Positions 8,859 to 17,609 are shown, numbered from the stretch's first letter. The stretch is 64,000 nt of DNA from Breznakibacter sp047600785 (GCA_047600785.1 JASGKH010000002.1:2790001-2854000), one strand, 5' to 3'. Notes: generated by a model from the letters alone, not told the origin. Program-made: numbers and translations.

Positions 8859-9474
8859 GGAAAAAACTTATAAAGTGTTTTTTAACAACCGCATCCTATA
8901 TATAAGCGAGCAATTGTTGGACATCCCGCAGATAACGGCTTCGCAAAAATATACAAATCGGACCGAACTTCAACAATTTATAAACGATTTTAGGATAGAC
9001 ACCCAAACGCAGGCCGCACAGTTGTGCGGGATTAATGCCGATATCCTGATGAAAGAAGCGGCCACTTGTTTTAAATATATGGAAGCGGCCGGAGGGATGG
9101 TCCGGAACGGGTTGAAGCAAGCATTGTTCATCTACCGGTTAGGGGTATGGGACCTACCAAAGGGAAAAATGGAAAAGGGAGAGGAACCGGAAGAAACGGC
9201 CCAACGTGAAGTCATGGAAGAGTGCGGCATAGACCGCCCGACCGTGCTTGCCAAAATCACGGACACTTACCACACTTACGAACATAAAGGAAAACACATA
9301 CTAAAACGGACCCACTGGTACGCCATGGCAATTGACGGTTGTCCGGAACTGACGCCCCAAACCGAGGAAGACATTACCCTTGTGTGCTGGAAAGATTCAT
9401 GGGATGATGTGCTCGCCAATACCTATCCGTCCATAGCCGATGTGTTGGCGAAAGTAAACGGCATGGGGCTATAG
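8857..9474 (+). CDS. NUDIX hydrolase
   Basis: 205 residues from ATG 8857. The ORF is open further upstream but only across the antisense of pyrE. A complete Nudix box G-x5-E-x7-REVMEECGI runs through GKMEKGEEPEETAQ and the following nine residues (about 104-126), giving the metal-binding glutamates. The N-terminal 80 residues (YKVFFNNRILYISEQLL) are a Bacteroidota-type extension. It should hydrolyse a nucleoside diphosphate linked to another group; the substrate cannot be read from the sequence. It is divergent from pyrE with overlapping starts. Confidence 0.88.
   Translation: MEKTYKVFFNNRILYISEQLLDIPQITASQKYTNRTELQQFINDFRIDTQTQAAQLCGINADILMKEAATCFKYMEAAGGMVRNGLKQALFIYRLGVWDLPKGKMEKGEEPEETAQREVMEECGIDRPTVLAKITDTYHTYEHKGKHILKRTHWYAMAIDGCPELTPQTEEDITLVCWKDSWDDVLANTYPSIADVLAKVNGMGL
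8944..8973 (-). promoter_or_regulatory. Promoter for pyrE, inside the NUDIX gene
   Basis: On the minus strand TTG (8973-8971), 19 bp, then TATTTTTG (8951-8944), an exact fit to the Bacteroidota consensus. It would start transcription near 8937, giving pyrE an 80-nt leader that is antisense to the NUDIX 5' end. Confidence 0.65.
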
Positions 9475-9479
9475 ATCCT

Positions 9480-10358
9480 TCATGCATCGATGCCGAAAGC
9501 GCCCCGGAGCAACCAGCCCACGCCAAAGCTTAAAGCGGCCACGCTAAAACTTAGGATAACCATTTCCACAAAACGGGCCCCAAACCGTTCATCCTTCACC
9601 ACCGCATAATAATAATTGAACACGGCAATGATACCCACAGCTATCCCCAGGGTGATGCCCAGTGAAAGATACACGTTTGAAAGCACCAAAAAGGGAAAGA
9701 TCAGCATCAGAACGGTAAAAATGTAAGCAATACCAGTGTACCAAGATGCTTTCACGGCCTTTTTGCCATTGTCCTCCGATTTGGTGGATAAATATTCTGA
9801 CGCGGCCATTGAAAAAGCGGCCGCAATTCCCGTAATGGAACCGGTCAGCGCAATTAGTCCCGGGTTTTGGAGCGCAAACGTCAATCCCGCCAAAGCGCCG
9901 GTCAATTCAACCAACGCATCGTTCAGCCCCAACACCACCGACCCCATGTAATTTAATTTTTGCTCCGATACCATGTCGATCAGTTCCCGTTCATGGGCCT
10001 GTTCTTCGGCCATTATCTCCTTGATTTGGGGGAGTTCGTGTACCAGCTCGTATCCCGCCTGGGCTTTCTCCTCATTTTTCTCCAGCAATTTGATGGCAAA
10101 AGTGGGACCGAATATTTTGGCTGCCATTGAATAAGACACAATCTGCGTATAAGATGGCTTCACATCGGTGCCCGATAATCTTTTAAGCCAGTTATAATGT
10201 TTTATTTCATCGATGGCAATACGATTGAGCACTTCACGATTGTCCGAATCCCATTTTTGCTGGCTGGCAACTTGCTTATAGACGTAGTGTCCGGTAATCT
10301 CTTGCTTTTGGAAAAGCTTAATCATCCGTAGTTGGACGGAAGAGAGAGGGGTATCCAT
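9480..10358 (-). CDS. Ferritin-like domain fused to VIT1/CCC1 iron/manganese transporter
   Basis: 292 residues from ATG 10358 (MDTPLSS); a GTG three codons upstream is also possible. The N-terminal half carries rubrerythrin-type metal-ligand motifs spread over a helical bundle: KQEITGHYVYKQVA, then AIDEIKHYNWL and EEQAHERELI. The C-terminal half has five hydrophobic helices with the VIT1 motif GLNDALVELTGALAGL and AAAFSMAASEYLSTKSE. The layout resembles membrane-bound ferritin (MbfA), which exports iron sensed by the ferritin-like domain, although the order of export versus storage is not provable here. It follows carA beyond a strong terminator. Confidence 0.88.
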   Translation of the reverse strand: MDTPLSSVQLRMIKLFQKQEITGHYVYKQVASQQKWDSDNREVLNRIAIDEIKHYNWLKRLSGTDVKPSYTQIVSYSMAAKIFGPTFAIKLLEKNEEKAQAGYELVHELPQIKEIMAEEQAHERELIDMVSEQKLNYMGSVVLGLNDALVELTGALAGLTFALQNPGLIALTGSITGIAAAFSMAASEYLSTKSEDNGKKAVKASWYTGIAYIFTVLMLIFPFLVLSNVYLSLGITLGIAVGIIAVFNYYYAVVKDERFGARFVEMVILSFSVAALSFGVGWLLRGAFGIDA

Positions 10359-10382
10359 TGTTTTCACGTGTAGGTTGGTTAA

Positions 10383-10408
10383 TAAAAAAGGCCGGGGAAA
10401 CCGGCCTT
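10383..10408 (-). terminator. Intrinsic terminator after carA
   Basis: Perfect 8-bp stem AAGGCCGG/CCGGCCTT (10388-10395 and 10401-10408) with a 5-nt loop, followed on the minus strand by a T run ending TTTTTTATT. It lies 7 nt beyond the carA stop codon. Confidence 0.9.
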
Positions 10409-10414
10409 AAGTTA

Positions 10415-11503
10415 TTAGTTTTTCGCTTTATAATCCTCTATGAGCTTAAGAAAGTCATCAAAAAGAAACTCCGTGTCCGTTGGTCCGCTCGACGCTTCGG
10501 GATGGAACTGGGTGGAGAAAAACGGTTTGGTCTTGTGCTTCACGCCTTCGTTGGTATTGTCGTTGATGTTCACGAACAAAGGCTCCCAATCGTTGCCCAG
10601 CGTGCTGTTGTCGATGGCAAATCCGTGGTTCTGGCTGGTAATGTAACATGTGGTCCCGCCCACTTTAATAACAGGGTGGTTGTGGGCACGGTGCCCATAT
10701 TTCAGTTTGTAGGTTTTTGCGCCCGATGCGATGCCCATCAGTTGGTTACCAAGGCAAATACCAAAAATCGGCTTGGCTATATCCATCGCCTTCCGGATGT
10801 TGTCAATGGTCGCCAAGCACATTTGCGGGTCACCGGGACCATTCGACAGCATGACGCCGTCGTAATCCTCTTGCGTAAAATCATAATCCCAAGGCACACG
10901 GACTACAGTGGTATCACGTTTCAAAAGGCAACGCAAAATGTTGTATTTGGCCCCCGTGTCCACCAAAATGATTTTGTGCTTACCGTTTCCGTAAACCACC
11001 TTTTCCTTGGTGCTGACTTTCGCCACTAGGTTTTCTGTATCGGGATTGTAAAAGTCAACAGGCTCATTTTCCACTTCGATTTTCCCTAACATGGTACCTT
11101 TCTCCCGAAGGACTTTGGTCAATGCGCGTGTATCGACGTCAAAAATACCAGGAATCTCGTTTTGGATGAGCCATTCGCGAAGGCTGTTTTTGGCGTTCCA
11201 ATGGCTGTATTCGAACGAATAATCGGAAATAACCAGGCCCGAAATATGTATTCTGTCCGATTCGTAAAATTTGGGCACGCCGTGTTCCAAATCGTCTTGG
11301 GGAACACCGTAATTGCCAATGAGCGGATAGGTCGAAACCAGAATCTGTCCTTTGTACGAAGGATCGGTCAAGCTTTCGGGATAACCGGTCATTGCGGTAT
11401 TGAACACCACCTCGCCGGCCGTTGATTTGTGGTAACCGAACGATTTGCCTTCAATGGCGGTCCCATCCTCCAACACCAGCTTAATTTTCTTTAATTCGGG
11501 CAT
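10415..11503 (-). CDS. carA: Carbamoyl-phosphate synthase small subunit (glutaminase)
   Basis: 362 residues. Releases ammonia from glutamine for the CarB synthetase. Seen: the N-terminal CarA domain with VVFNTAMTGYPESLTDPSY, and a class I glutamine amidotransferase domain with nucleophile Cys250 in GICLGNQLMG and the His/Glu pair in QFHPEASSGP near 335-337. It ends the long minus-strand block, downstream of gltA but past a terminator and with its own leader. carB is 15 kb away on the other strand, on the far side of the arginine cluster. Confidence 0.96.
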   Translation of the reverse strand: MPELKKIKLVLEDGTAIEGKSFGYHKSTAGEVVFNTAMTGYPESLTDPSYKGQILVSTYPLIGNYGVPQDDLEHGVPKFYESDRIHISGLVISDYSFEYSHWNAKNSLREWLIQNEIPGIFDVDTRALTKVLREKGTMLGKIEVENEPVDFYNPDTENLVAKVSTKEKVVYGNGKHKIILVDTGAKYNILRCLLKRDTTVVRVPWDYDFTQEDYDGVMLSNGPGDPQMCLATIDNIRKAMDIAKPIFGICLGNQLMGIASGAKTYKLKYGHRAHNHPVIKVGGTTCYITSQNHGFAIDNSTLGNDWEPLFVNINDNTNEGVKHKTKPFFSTQFHPEASSGPTDTEFLFDDFLKLIEDYKAKN

Positions 11504-11536
11504 TTTATCGCGATATTATCGTTTACGTCTCAACAG

Positions 11537-11577
11537 AAAAAATGCATTTACCCTTTTTGGTGGATGGATAAATGCAT
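11537..11577 (-). terminator. Terminator-like hairpin in the carA leader (possible attenuator)
   Basis: Perfect 9-bp inverted repeat ATGCATTTA/TAAATGCAT (11569-11577 and 11542-11550) with an 18-nt loop. On the minus strand it is followed at once by TTTTTTC. It lies about 35 nt before the carA ATG, in its 5' leader, not after a gene. Two more ATGCAT copies lie upstream at 11642 and 11672 and could pair with the stem arms. The AT-rich stem is weak. Confidence 0.45.
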
Positions 11578-11685
11578 GCGTTCTTTCATGCGCCAAAGTT
11601 AAAAAATAATTTGCCTCCCGCCATGGTTTTACCAAACTTTAATGCATAAATATCACAAAGACACAACCGATATGCATAAAAATAC

Positions 11686-11712
11686 AAAGCCATCTTTTTC
11701 AGAGATGGCTTT
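11686..11712 (-). terminator. Intrinsic terminator after gltA
   Basis: Perfect 10-bp stem AAAGCCATCT/AGATGGCTTT (11703-11712 and 11686-11695) with a 7-nt loop; the minus strand continues GTATTTTTATG. It lies 18 nt beyond the gltA stop and separates gltA from carA. Confidence 0.75.
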
Positions 11713-11730
11713 GGGTATTGATGGTATTCT

Positions 11731-13077
11731 TCAGGAACGCTGGTCCAGCGATATGTAGGTATGCCGTTCGCCCACATTTTTATACGCAGGCCTGATGATA
11801 CGCTTGCTGGTAAAAGTCACTTCTTCGATTCTATGTGCGGCCCAACCCGCAATACGCGCAATGGCAAAAATAGGTGTGTATATTTCTTGCGGGATATTGA
11901 TGCACTCATATACAAAACCGGAATAGAAATCGACGTTGGCCGAAACCACTTTCGAAGTGTGGCTTTTAAATCTGTAAAACAATGCAGGGGCCAAACGTTC
12001 CACCGCGTCGTACAGATTGAATTCATCCAAACGGTTTTTCTCAATGGCCAGTTCGCGCGCTTTTTCTTTTAGCAAGATGCAACGTGGATCCGATTTGGTG
12101 TAAATGGCATGGCCAATCCCGTATATTTTTCCCGATTTGTCAAAGGCTTCCTTGTTCAGCAACTTATTCAGATAAGCGGCCACCTCTCCGTCATCCGCCC
12201 AGTTCTTAACATTTTCCTTAATATCTTCCATCATGTTGCACACCTTGATGTTGGCGCCTCCGTGAAAATCACCTTTCAACGATCCCAAGGCAGCTGCAAT
12301 GGCCGAATAGGTATCGGTTTGAGCCGAACTTACCACGCGTGTGGTAAAAGTCGAGTTATTCCCTCCGCCGTGTTCGGCATGGATTACCAACGAAAGATCC
12401 AGCAAATCGGCTTCCAGCTTGGTGTACTTACTACCCTTCATCATGTAAAGAAAATTCTCGGCCAAGCTCAATTCCGGCTGCGGATGCCTTATCACCAATG
12501 ACTTACGCTGATATGAGTGTCGCATGCCAAAGTAAGAATACGCCACGATGACCGGGAACTTGGCAATGAGGCTTAACGACTGGCGAACCAAATTGATGGG
12601 CGAATAATTCTCGGCCTCATCATCGGCCACATACAAAGCCAGTACCGAACGGGCCAGCATGTTCATAATGTTCCGGCCATGCAACGACAGGATCATGCTT
12701 TTGGAGAAAAACGACGGCAATTCACGTTCTTCGGCCAAAATATTGATGAAATGGGCCAACTCTTCTTGGTTGGGCAATTTGCCGGACAACAACAGATAAG
12801 CGGTTTCCTCGAACCCATGGCGACCGTCACGCTGGAATCCACGGGCCAAGTCCTGAATTTCAATACCCCGGTAATAGAGTTCGCCGTCCTTTGGAACAAT
12901 TTGCCCGTCTGTTTTATCGTAACCCACTACATCGCCAATTCGGGTAAGGCCCACCAGTACACCGGAAAAATCGGCGTTCCTTAAACCACGCTTCACATTG
13001 TATTCGTCGAACAACGACTTATCTATTTCGCTGGCTTTTACTGCCGACCTTGCCAAACCGTCGAGTAGTTGATCCAT
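11731..13077 (-). CDS. gltA: Citrate synthase
   Basis: 448 residues, the long Bacteroidota form. Condenses oxaloacetate and acetyl-CoA. Seen: the N-terminal VKRGLRNADFSGVLVGLTRIG, the active-site region HAEHGGGNNSTFTTRVVSSA, the HGGAN motif, and GIGHAIYTKSDPR with the oxaloacetate-binding histidine and arginine. It starts 11 bp after argH stops, so it is probably read with argH from the promoter at 14539-14568. A role in supplying 2-oxoglutarate and hence glutamate for arginine synthesis would explain the position. A methylcitrate synthase cannot be fully excluded. Confidence 0.92.
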   Translation of the reverse strand: MDQLLDGLARSAVKASEIDKSLFDEYNVKRGLRNADFSGVLVGLTRIGDVVGYDKTDGQIVPKDGELYYRGIEIQDLARGFQRDGRHGFEETAYLLLSGKLPNQEELAHFINILAEERELPSFFSKSMILSLHGRNIMNMLARSVLALYVADDEAENYSPINLVRQSLSLIAKFPVIVAYSYFGMRHSYQRKSLVIRHPQPELSLAENFLYMMKGSKYTKLEADLLDLSLVIHAEHGGGNNSTFTTRVVSSAQTDTYSAIAAALGSLKGDFHGGANIKVCNMMEDIKENVKNWADDGEVAAYLNKLLNKEAFDKSGKIYGIGHAIYTKSDPRCILLKEKARELAIEKNRLDEFNLYDAVERLAPALFYRFKSHTSKVVSANVDFYSGFVYECINIPQEIYTPIFAIARIAGWAAHRIEEVTFTSKRIIRPAYKNVGERHTYISLDQRS

Positions 13078-13088
13078 GTTATTAAGAG

Positions 13089-14447
13089 TTATGATTGTGA
13101 TTCGTTTGGGAAATGTGACGACAAAAGCGACCGGATGGCCTGATCGACTTGCCCGAAGCCAAAACAGTTGTTCACTGCGTCCATTTTATTTCTGATCTCG
13201 GCCGTACAGAGATTGCCGATAGATCCCTCGTGGGTATGGTTAACAGTACGTTGCGGCACAAAAGTGCCCTCTTCGATTTGGGTACCGACCATTTTGTAGG
13301 CATCACGGAAAGGAATACCCTGAAGCACCAACCGATTAACCTCTTCCACGCTAAACAGGTACTTGTATTTATCGTCGTCGAGCAGGTTTTGTGTCACGGC
13401 AATGTTCCCAATGGCAAAAGTGGCCAGGTCAAGGCAACTTATCAGTTCATCGAACGCAGGTAAAAACACCTCTTTGATAATTTGAAGGTCACGGAAGTAG
13501 CCTGACGGCAAATTGGCCGTTATCATACCTATCTGCTGCGGCAATGCTTGTATTTTATTGCATTTGGCGCGGATGAGCTCGAACACGTCGGGGTTCTTTT
13601 TGTGCGGCATGATGCTCGAACCAGTGGTCATTTCATCGGGCAATTTGATAAACCCGAAATTTTGGCTGGTGAACAAACATCCGTCCATGGCCAGTTTACC
13701 TACGGTGTAAGCGACCGACGACAATGCGGCAGCGACGTTGCGTTCAGTTTTACCGCGCCCCATCTGGGCGTACACCACATTGTAGCTCAAATCCCTAAAA
13801 CCAAGCAACCGGGTAGTAAGCTTGCGGTCAAGCGGGAATGACGAACCGTAACCGGCCGCTGCGCCCAACGGGTTCTGGTTGGTAATGTTCCATGCGGCCA
13901 AAAGCATCTCCATGTCATCGGTAAGGCTTTCGGCATAAGCGCCAAACCAAAGGCCGAACGAACTGGGCATGGCTATTTGCAAATGGGTGTATCCCGGAAG
14001 GAGCACGTTCTTGTTCGCTTCGCTCTGCGTTTGCAGAATGTCGAACAGTTGATTGACGGAATTGACCGTCTCCTTTATTTTCTGACGGATAAAGAGCTTT
14101 ACATCAAGAAGCACCTGATCGTTTCGCGAACGCCCGCTATGCACCTTTTTTCCCAGATCGCCCAGTTTTCGGGTCAACATTAGCTCTACTTGCGAATGTA
14201 CATCTTCTACACCATCTTCAATGACAAACCCGCCTTCGGCAGCTAAGTTGAAAATGTGTTTGAGTTCGCCGAGCAATACAGGCAGTTCGTTGCTTCCCAA
14301 AAGCCCTACTTTTTCGAGCATAGTTATGTGGGCCATGGTGCCCAGTACGTCGAAGGGTGCCAGATAAAGATCCATTTCACGATCTTTACCAACTGTAAAC
14401 ATCTCGATCTGCTTATCTACTTTTACCCCTTTATCCCAAAGTTTCAT
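13089..14447 (-). CDS. argH: Argininosuccinate lyase
   Basis: 452 residues from ATG 14447 (MKLWDKG); the longer reading begins with TTG at 14459. Splits argininosuccinate to arginine and fumarate, the last step of the pathway. Seen: HSGRSRNDQ near 108-115 and the fumarase-superfamily signature GSSIMPHKKNPDVFE with the catalytic serine loop near 280-293. It has a consensus promoter just upstream and is followed after 11 bp by gltA. Confidence 0.96.
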   Translation of the reverse strand: MKLWDKGVKVDKQIEMFTVGKDREMDLYLAPFDVLGTMAHITMLEKVGLLGSNELPVLLGELKHIFNLAAEGGFVIEDGVEDVHSQVELMLTRKLGDLGKKVHSGRSRNDQVLLDVKLFIRQKIKETVNSVNQLFDILQTQSEANKNVLLPGYTHLQIAMPSSFGLWFGAYAESLTDDMEMLLAAWNITNQNPLGAAAGYGSSFPLDRKLTTRLLGFRDLSYNVVYAQMGRGKTERNVAAALSSVAYTVGKLAMDGCLFTSQNFGFIKLPDEMTTGSSIMPHKKNPDVFELIRAKCNKIQALPQQIGMITANLPSGYFRDLQIIKEVFLPAFDELISCLDLATFAIGNIAVTQNLLDDDKYKYLFSVEEVNRLVLQGIPFRDAYKMVGTQIEEGTFVPQRTVNHTHEGSIGNLCTAEIRNKMDAVNNCFGFGQVDQAIRSLLSSHFPNESQS

Positions 14448-14538
14448 TCTATTTTCCAATCAGATGCCCCCGGCGGAGAGGGTGGTTTTAAAATTAGTTG
14501 CATTAATTTGCCAATACCTACAGTTTTTTTGCAACGGA

Positions 14539-14568
14539 CAAATATAACTTTTATATATCCAAGCGCAA
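14539..14568 (-). promoter_or_regulatory. Promoter for argH-gltA
   Basis: Minus-strand TTG (14568-14566), exactly 19 bp, then TATATTTG (14546-14539), a full match to the Bacteroidota promoter. Transcription would start near 14532. No ArgR box was found next to it. Confidence 0.65.
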
Positions 14569-14596
14569 CAAAACAGAGGCAAAAATATGACTTTTA

Positions 14597-15682
14597 TCAG
14601 ATTTTATTCTTGACCGGATTAAGTGCAAGTTGATCCAACAAACGCCAATAAGTTTCGATGCCATTGGCAATTTCATCGATGTAAACGTATTCGTTGGGCG
14701 TATGCGAACGGGCCGAATCACCAGGACCTATTTTGATGGTAGAAAACGGCATCAATGCCTGATCACTTGTGGTAGGCGATCCGTAGGAGCCTAATCCCAA
14801 GCTTGTTCCGCGCTGTACCACCGGATGGTCGGGCGAAATATACGAACTGTTCAACCGGAACGAACGTGGTTTCACCTCGAAATCGACACTTTGCTCTATT
14901 TTTTCGCAAATCTCCTGGTTCGAATAGCATTCGTTCACCCTTACGTCGACCACCAAATGGCACAGATCGGGAACCACGTTATGTTGTGTACCTGCATTGA
15001 TTTGCGTGACCGACATTTTTACCGGGCCCAACAATCCCCGTGATTCGGTAAACGGATGGTTCCGGAACCATTCAATGGCAGGTAACGCCTTGTATATGGC
15101 ATTAACGCCTTCGTTACGGGCAGCGTGGCCTGTTTGTCCTTTTATGTAACAATCGAGCACCAACAAGCCTCGTTCGGCAATGGCCATCTGCATTTGGGTG
15201 GGTTCACCCACAATGCCTAAATCAATTGGGCCCAATTCTGGCAATATACTTGCCACACCGTTTGTGCCCGACACCTCTTCTTCGGCCGTAATGGCTACCA
15301 CCAGGTTGTATGGTTGCTCTGAAGCTGCCAACAGATGGAACACGCCCAAAAGCGATACGACCGATGCCCCGGCGTCATTACTACCCAACCCCACCAGCTT
15401 ATCACCTTCAAATGTGGGCGTAAACGGATCATACATCCAATTGCTGCCAGGCCTTACCGTATCGTGATGGCTATTGAGCAGAATGGTCGGCTTGGAATTG
15501 TCATGTGGCCTTGCCCATGCCCATACGTTGTTTAGATGGCGTTGGGGCCGGTGGCCGTTTTCTTCCAGCCAGCTAAAGATCAGGGTTCCCGTCTGCTCTT
15601 CTTCACGGCTAAGCGAAGGGAGCGCGATCAGTTTTGAAAGCAGATCGACTGCATTGGTGGTGGTTTTGCAAAAATTTTCCAT
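14597..15682 (-). CDS. argE: M20 family deacylase ArgE (probable N-acylcitrulline deacylase)
   Basis: 361 residues, M20 peptidase fold. Seen: metal-binding SHHDTVRPG with His73 and Asp75, GSNDAGAS with Asp103, and the catalytic/metal pair in TAEEEVSGT near 134-136. ArgE/DapE homologs remove the N-acyl group from ornithine. Because this cluster has an ArgF'-type transcarbamylase acting on N-acylornithine, the substrate here should be N-acetyl- or N-succinylcitrulline; that is inference from the pathway. It starts 5 bp after argB ends and is co-transcribed. Confidence 0.9.
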   Translation of the reverse strand: MENFCKTTTNAVDLLSKLIALPSLSREEEQTGTLIFSWLEENGHRPQRHLNNVWAWARPHDNSKPTILLNSHHDTVRPGSNWMYDPFTPTFEGDKLVGLGSNDAGASVVSLLGVFHLLAASEQPYNLVVAITAEEEVSGTNGVASILPELGPIDLGIVGEPTQMQMAIAERGLLVLDCYIKGQTGHAARNEGVNAIYKALPAIEWFRNHPFTESRGLLGPVKMSVTQINAGTQHNVVPDLCHLVVDVRVNECYSNQEICEKIEQSVDFEVKPRSFRLNSSYISPDHPVVQRGTSLGLGSYGSPTTSDQALMPFSTIKIGPGDSARSHTPNEYVYIDEIANGIETYWRLLDQLALNPVKNKI

Positions 15683-15687
15683 GTCTT

Positions 15688-16464
15688 TTAAGGAATGAGA
15701 GTTGTGCCCGAAAACGCGCCGCCCTTCAATCCTTCCGTATTTGTAATCACGACCTTCTTCACTCCGGCGTCGATGGCCGCAAAACCATTGTCGAGCTTCG
15801 GGATCATTCCTTCCACAATGGTGCCTTCTTCCTGCAGTCTTTTAAATTCGGCATGGTCGAGCACCGGGATTACCGACGACGCATCGTGTTGGTCGAGCAT
15901 AACCCCGGGTTTATCAAAGCAATACACCAAATTAACCTCAAAGCTCCCGGCCAATGCGGCAGCCAACGAGGACGCCATGGTATCGGCATTGGTATTGAGA
16001 AGATTGCCTTGCCCGTCGTGGGTGAGCGGTGCAATGACAGGCACCACATCGCCCATGATGAGCTGCCCGATATCGTCAGTTTGCACTGACACCACATCGC
16101 CCACGTAGCCGTAGTCAATTTCACTCACCGGACGTCTTTTGGCCAGAATGAGGTTCAAATCAGCGCCCGACAGCCCCACCGCGTTACATCGGCGGGCCTG
16201 AAGCGAGGCCACAATATTTTTGTTGACCAAACCGGCATACACCATGGTGACCACATCCAACGTATCGCGATCAGTAATGCGGCGTCCGTTCACCATTTTG
16301 GTTTCAATGCCCAATTTTTCGCTGAGCCTAGTGGCCGACCGCCCACCTCCGTGCACAAGTATTTTATGCCCGGGCAGTTTTACAAAATCGTCGAGCAATT
16401 TGATCAACGATCCGGTCTCTTCAACCACTTTTCCGCCCACTTTGACAATGGATAGTGAAGACAT
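15688..16464 (-). CDS. argB: N-acylglutamate kinase (ArgB)
   Basis: 258 residues from ATG 16464 (MSSLSIVKVGGKV); TTG at 16470 is the only longer choice. Amino-acid kinase fold. Seen: IVKVGGKVVEE at the N-terminus, the glycine-rich LVHGGGRSATRLS and the acyl-glutamate site KMVNGRRITDRDTLDVV. It phosphorylates N-acetyl- or, in this route, N-succinylglutamate. The short length and lack of an N-terminal helix suggest the form that is not inhibited by arginine, so control would fall on ArgR. Confidence 0.94.
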   Translation of the reverse strand: MSSLSIVKVGGKVVEETGSLIKLLDDFVKLPGHKILVHGGGRSATRLSEKLGIETKMVNGRRITDRDTLDVVTMVYAGLVNKNIVASLQARRCNAVGLSGADLNLILAKRRPVSEIDYGYVGDVVSVQTDDIGQLIMGDVVPVIAPLTHDGQGNLLNTNADTMASSLAAALAGSFEVNLVYCFDKPGVMLDQHDASSVIPVLDHAEFKRLQEEGTIVEGMIPKLDNGFAAIDAGVKKVVITNTEGLKGGAFSGTTLIP

Positions 16465-16595
16465 ATTCAATATGAAATACCCTTCAAGCTCTTTAAGAAG
16501 AGACTTTCCAAGACATTGCGTTCTCGGGAAAGCCGTAAAGATAAAAGGGGATTGTTAAACTAAAGTTTTGACAATTTAAAGGAAAACGCACACTT

Positions 16596-17543
16596 TTACA
16601 ACGATTCCAATATCCGTTTAATGACTGTTTGTGCCGAAAACACACGATTGGCGGCTTCCTGTATCACGATGGAGTTAGGGCTTTCGAGCACGCCGTCGGT
16701 CACGATCATGTTACGGCGAACAGGCAAACAGTGCATAAACTTGCCGTTGTTGGTCAGTGCCATCTTTGCATCGGTAATGGTCCAGTCAGTGTCTTTGCTC
16801 AATATTTTGCCGTAATCGGTGTATGACGACCAGTTCTTGGCATATACAAAATCGGCTCCCGCCAAAGCTTTGTCCTGATCGTACACCACTTCCATGCCGT
16901 CCATAAATTCGGGGGCCAATTCATAGCCTTTGGGGTGCGTGACCACAAAATCGACATCCGCTTTGCGCATCCACTCCACAAACGAGTTGGGCACCGCCTG
17001 CGGCAAAGCACGCGGATGGGGCGCCCAAGTCAGCACTACTCTGGGGCGTGCCTTGGTTTTATGCTCTTCAATGGTAATCAGATCGGCAAACGACTGACAA
17101 GGGTGGCGGGTAGCGGACTCTAGACTGATGACCGGCCGTCCGGATAGTTGGATGAACTGGTTCAGTATTTTTTCGGAATAATCGTCGTCACGGTTTTCGA
17201 AACGGGCAAACGAACGCACCCCTATAATATCGCAATATTGGCCGATAACGGGCACCGCTTCGCGGATGTGTTCGGGCTTGTCGCCGTCCATCACCACGCC
17301 GAGCTCAGTTTCAAGTTTCCATCCGTCTTTGTTGATGTCGAGCACGATCACGTTCATACCAAGGTTCATGGCCGCCTTTTGGGTGCTAAGGCGTGTACGC
17401 AGGCTCGAATCGAAAAAAATAAGGACAATGGTCTTGTTCTCGCCCAAGTGTTTGTGGGCATAGGGATTTTTCTTGAGTTCCAGAGCTTCTTTTATGGCGG
17501 TATCAAGGTTGCCGATGTCGTCGACGGTGAGAAAACGTTTCAT
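16596..17543 (-). CDS. argF': N-succinylornithine / N-acetylornithine carbamoyltransferase
   Basis: 315 residues. Transfers the carbamoyl group to N-acylornithine, giving N-acylcitrulline. Seen: the carbamoyl-phosphate motif FFDSSLRTRLST near 44-54, ATRHPCQSFAD and HCLPVRRN. The sequence is the AOTCase/SOTCase type, not ordinary OTCase. Residue 90 is proline (GDKPEH). In the Bacteroides fragilis enzyme Pro90 selects succinylornithine, while a glutamate at the equivalent site selects acetylornithine, so the succinyl substrate is favoured. It follows proA after 193 bp. Confidence 0.93.
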   Translation of the reverse strand: MKRFLTVDDIGNLDTAIKEALELKKNPYAHKHLGENKTIVLIFFDSSLRTRLSTQKAAMNLGMNVIVLDINKDGWKLETELGVVMDGDKPEHIREAVPVIGQYCDIIGVRSFARFENRDDDYSEKILNQFIQLSGRPVISLESATRHPCQSFADLITIEEHKTKARPRVVLTWAPHPRALPQAVPNSFVEWMRKADVDFVVTHPKGYELAPEFMDGMEVVYDQDKALAGADFVYAKNWSSYTDYGKILSKDTDWTITDAKMALTNNGKFMHCLPVRRNMIVTDGVLESPNSIVIQEAANRVFSAQTVIKRILESL

Positions 17544-17593
17544 GTATTTCTGATTTTCAATTTATCTGATTGGTCCTGCCTTTTTTTACTATC

Positions 17594-17609
17594 CCCATGT
17601 TTTCATGGG
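17594..17609 (-). promoter_or_regulatory. Hairpin in the proA-argF' gap
   Basis: Perfect 6-bp stem CCCATG/CATGGG with a 4-nt loop in the 193-bp gap upstream of argF'. No T run follows on the minus strand. It may be a processing site or a leader structure; purpose unknown. Confidence 0.25.

Noticed and set aside
10358..11029. Plus-strand open frame of 223 codons
   Set aside because: Lies antisense to carA and its terminator; the carA reading has all active-site motifs.
11586..11624. 12-codon leader peptide as an annotated gene
   Set aside because: Too short to support on its own and its residues do not point to arginine or pyrimidine sensing; mentioned only under the carA leader finding.
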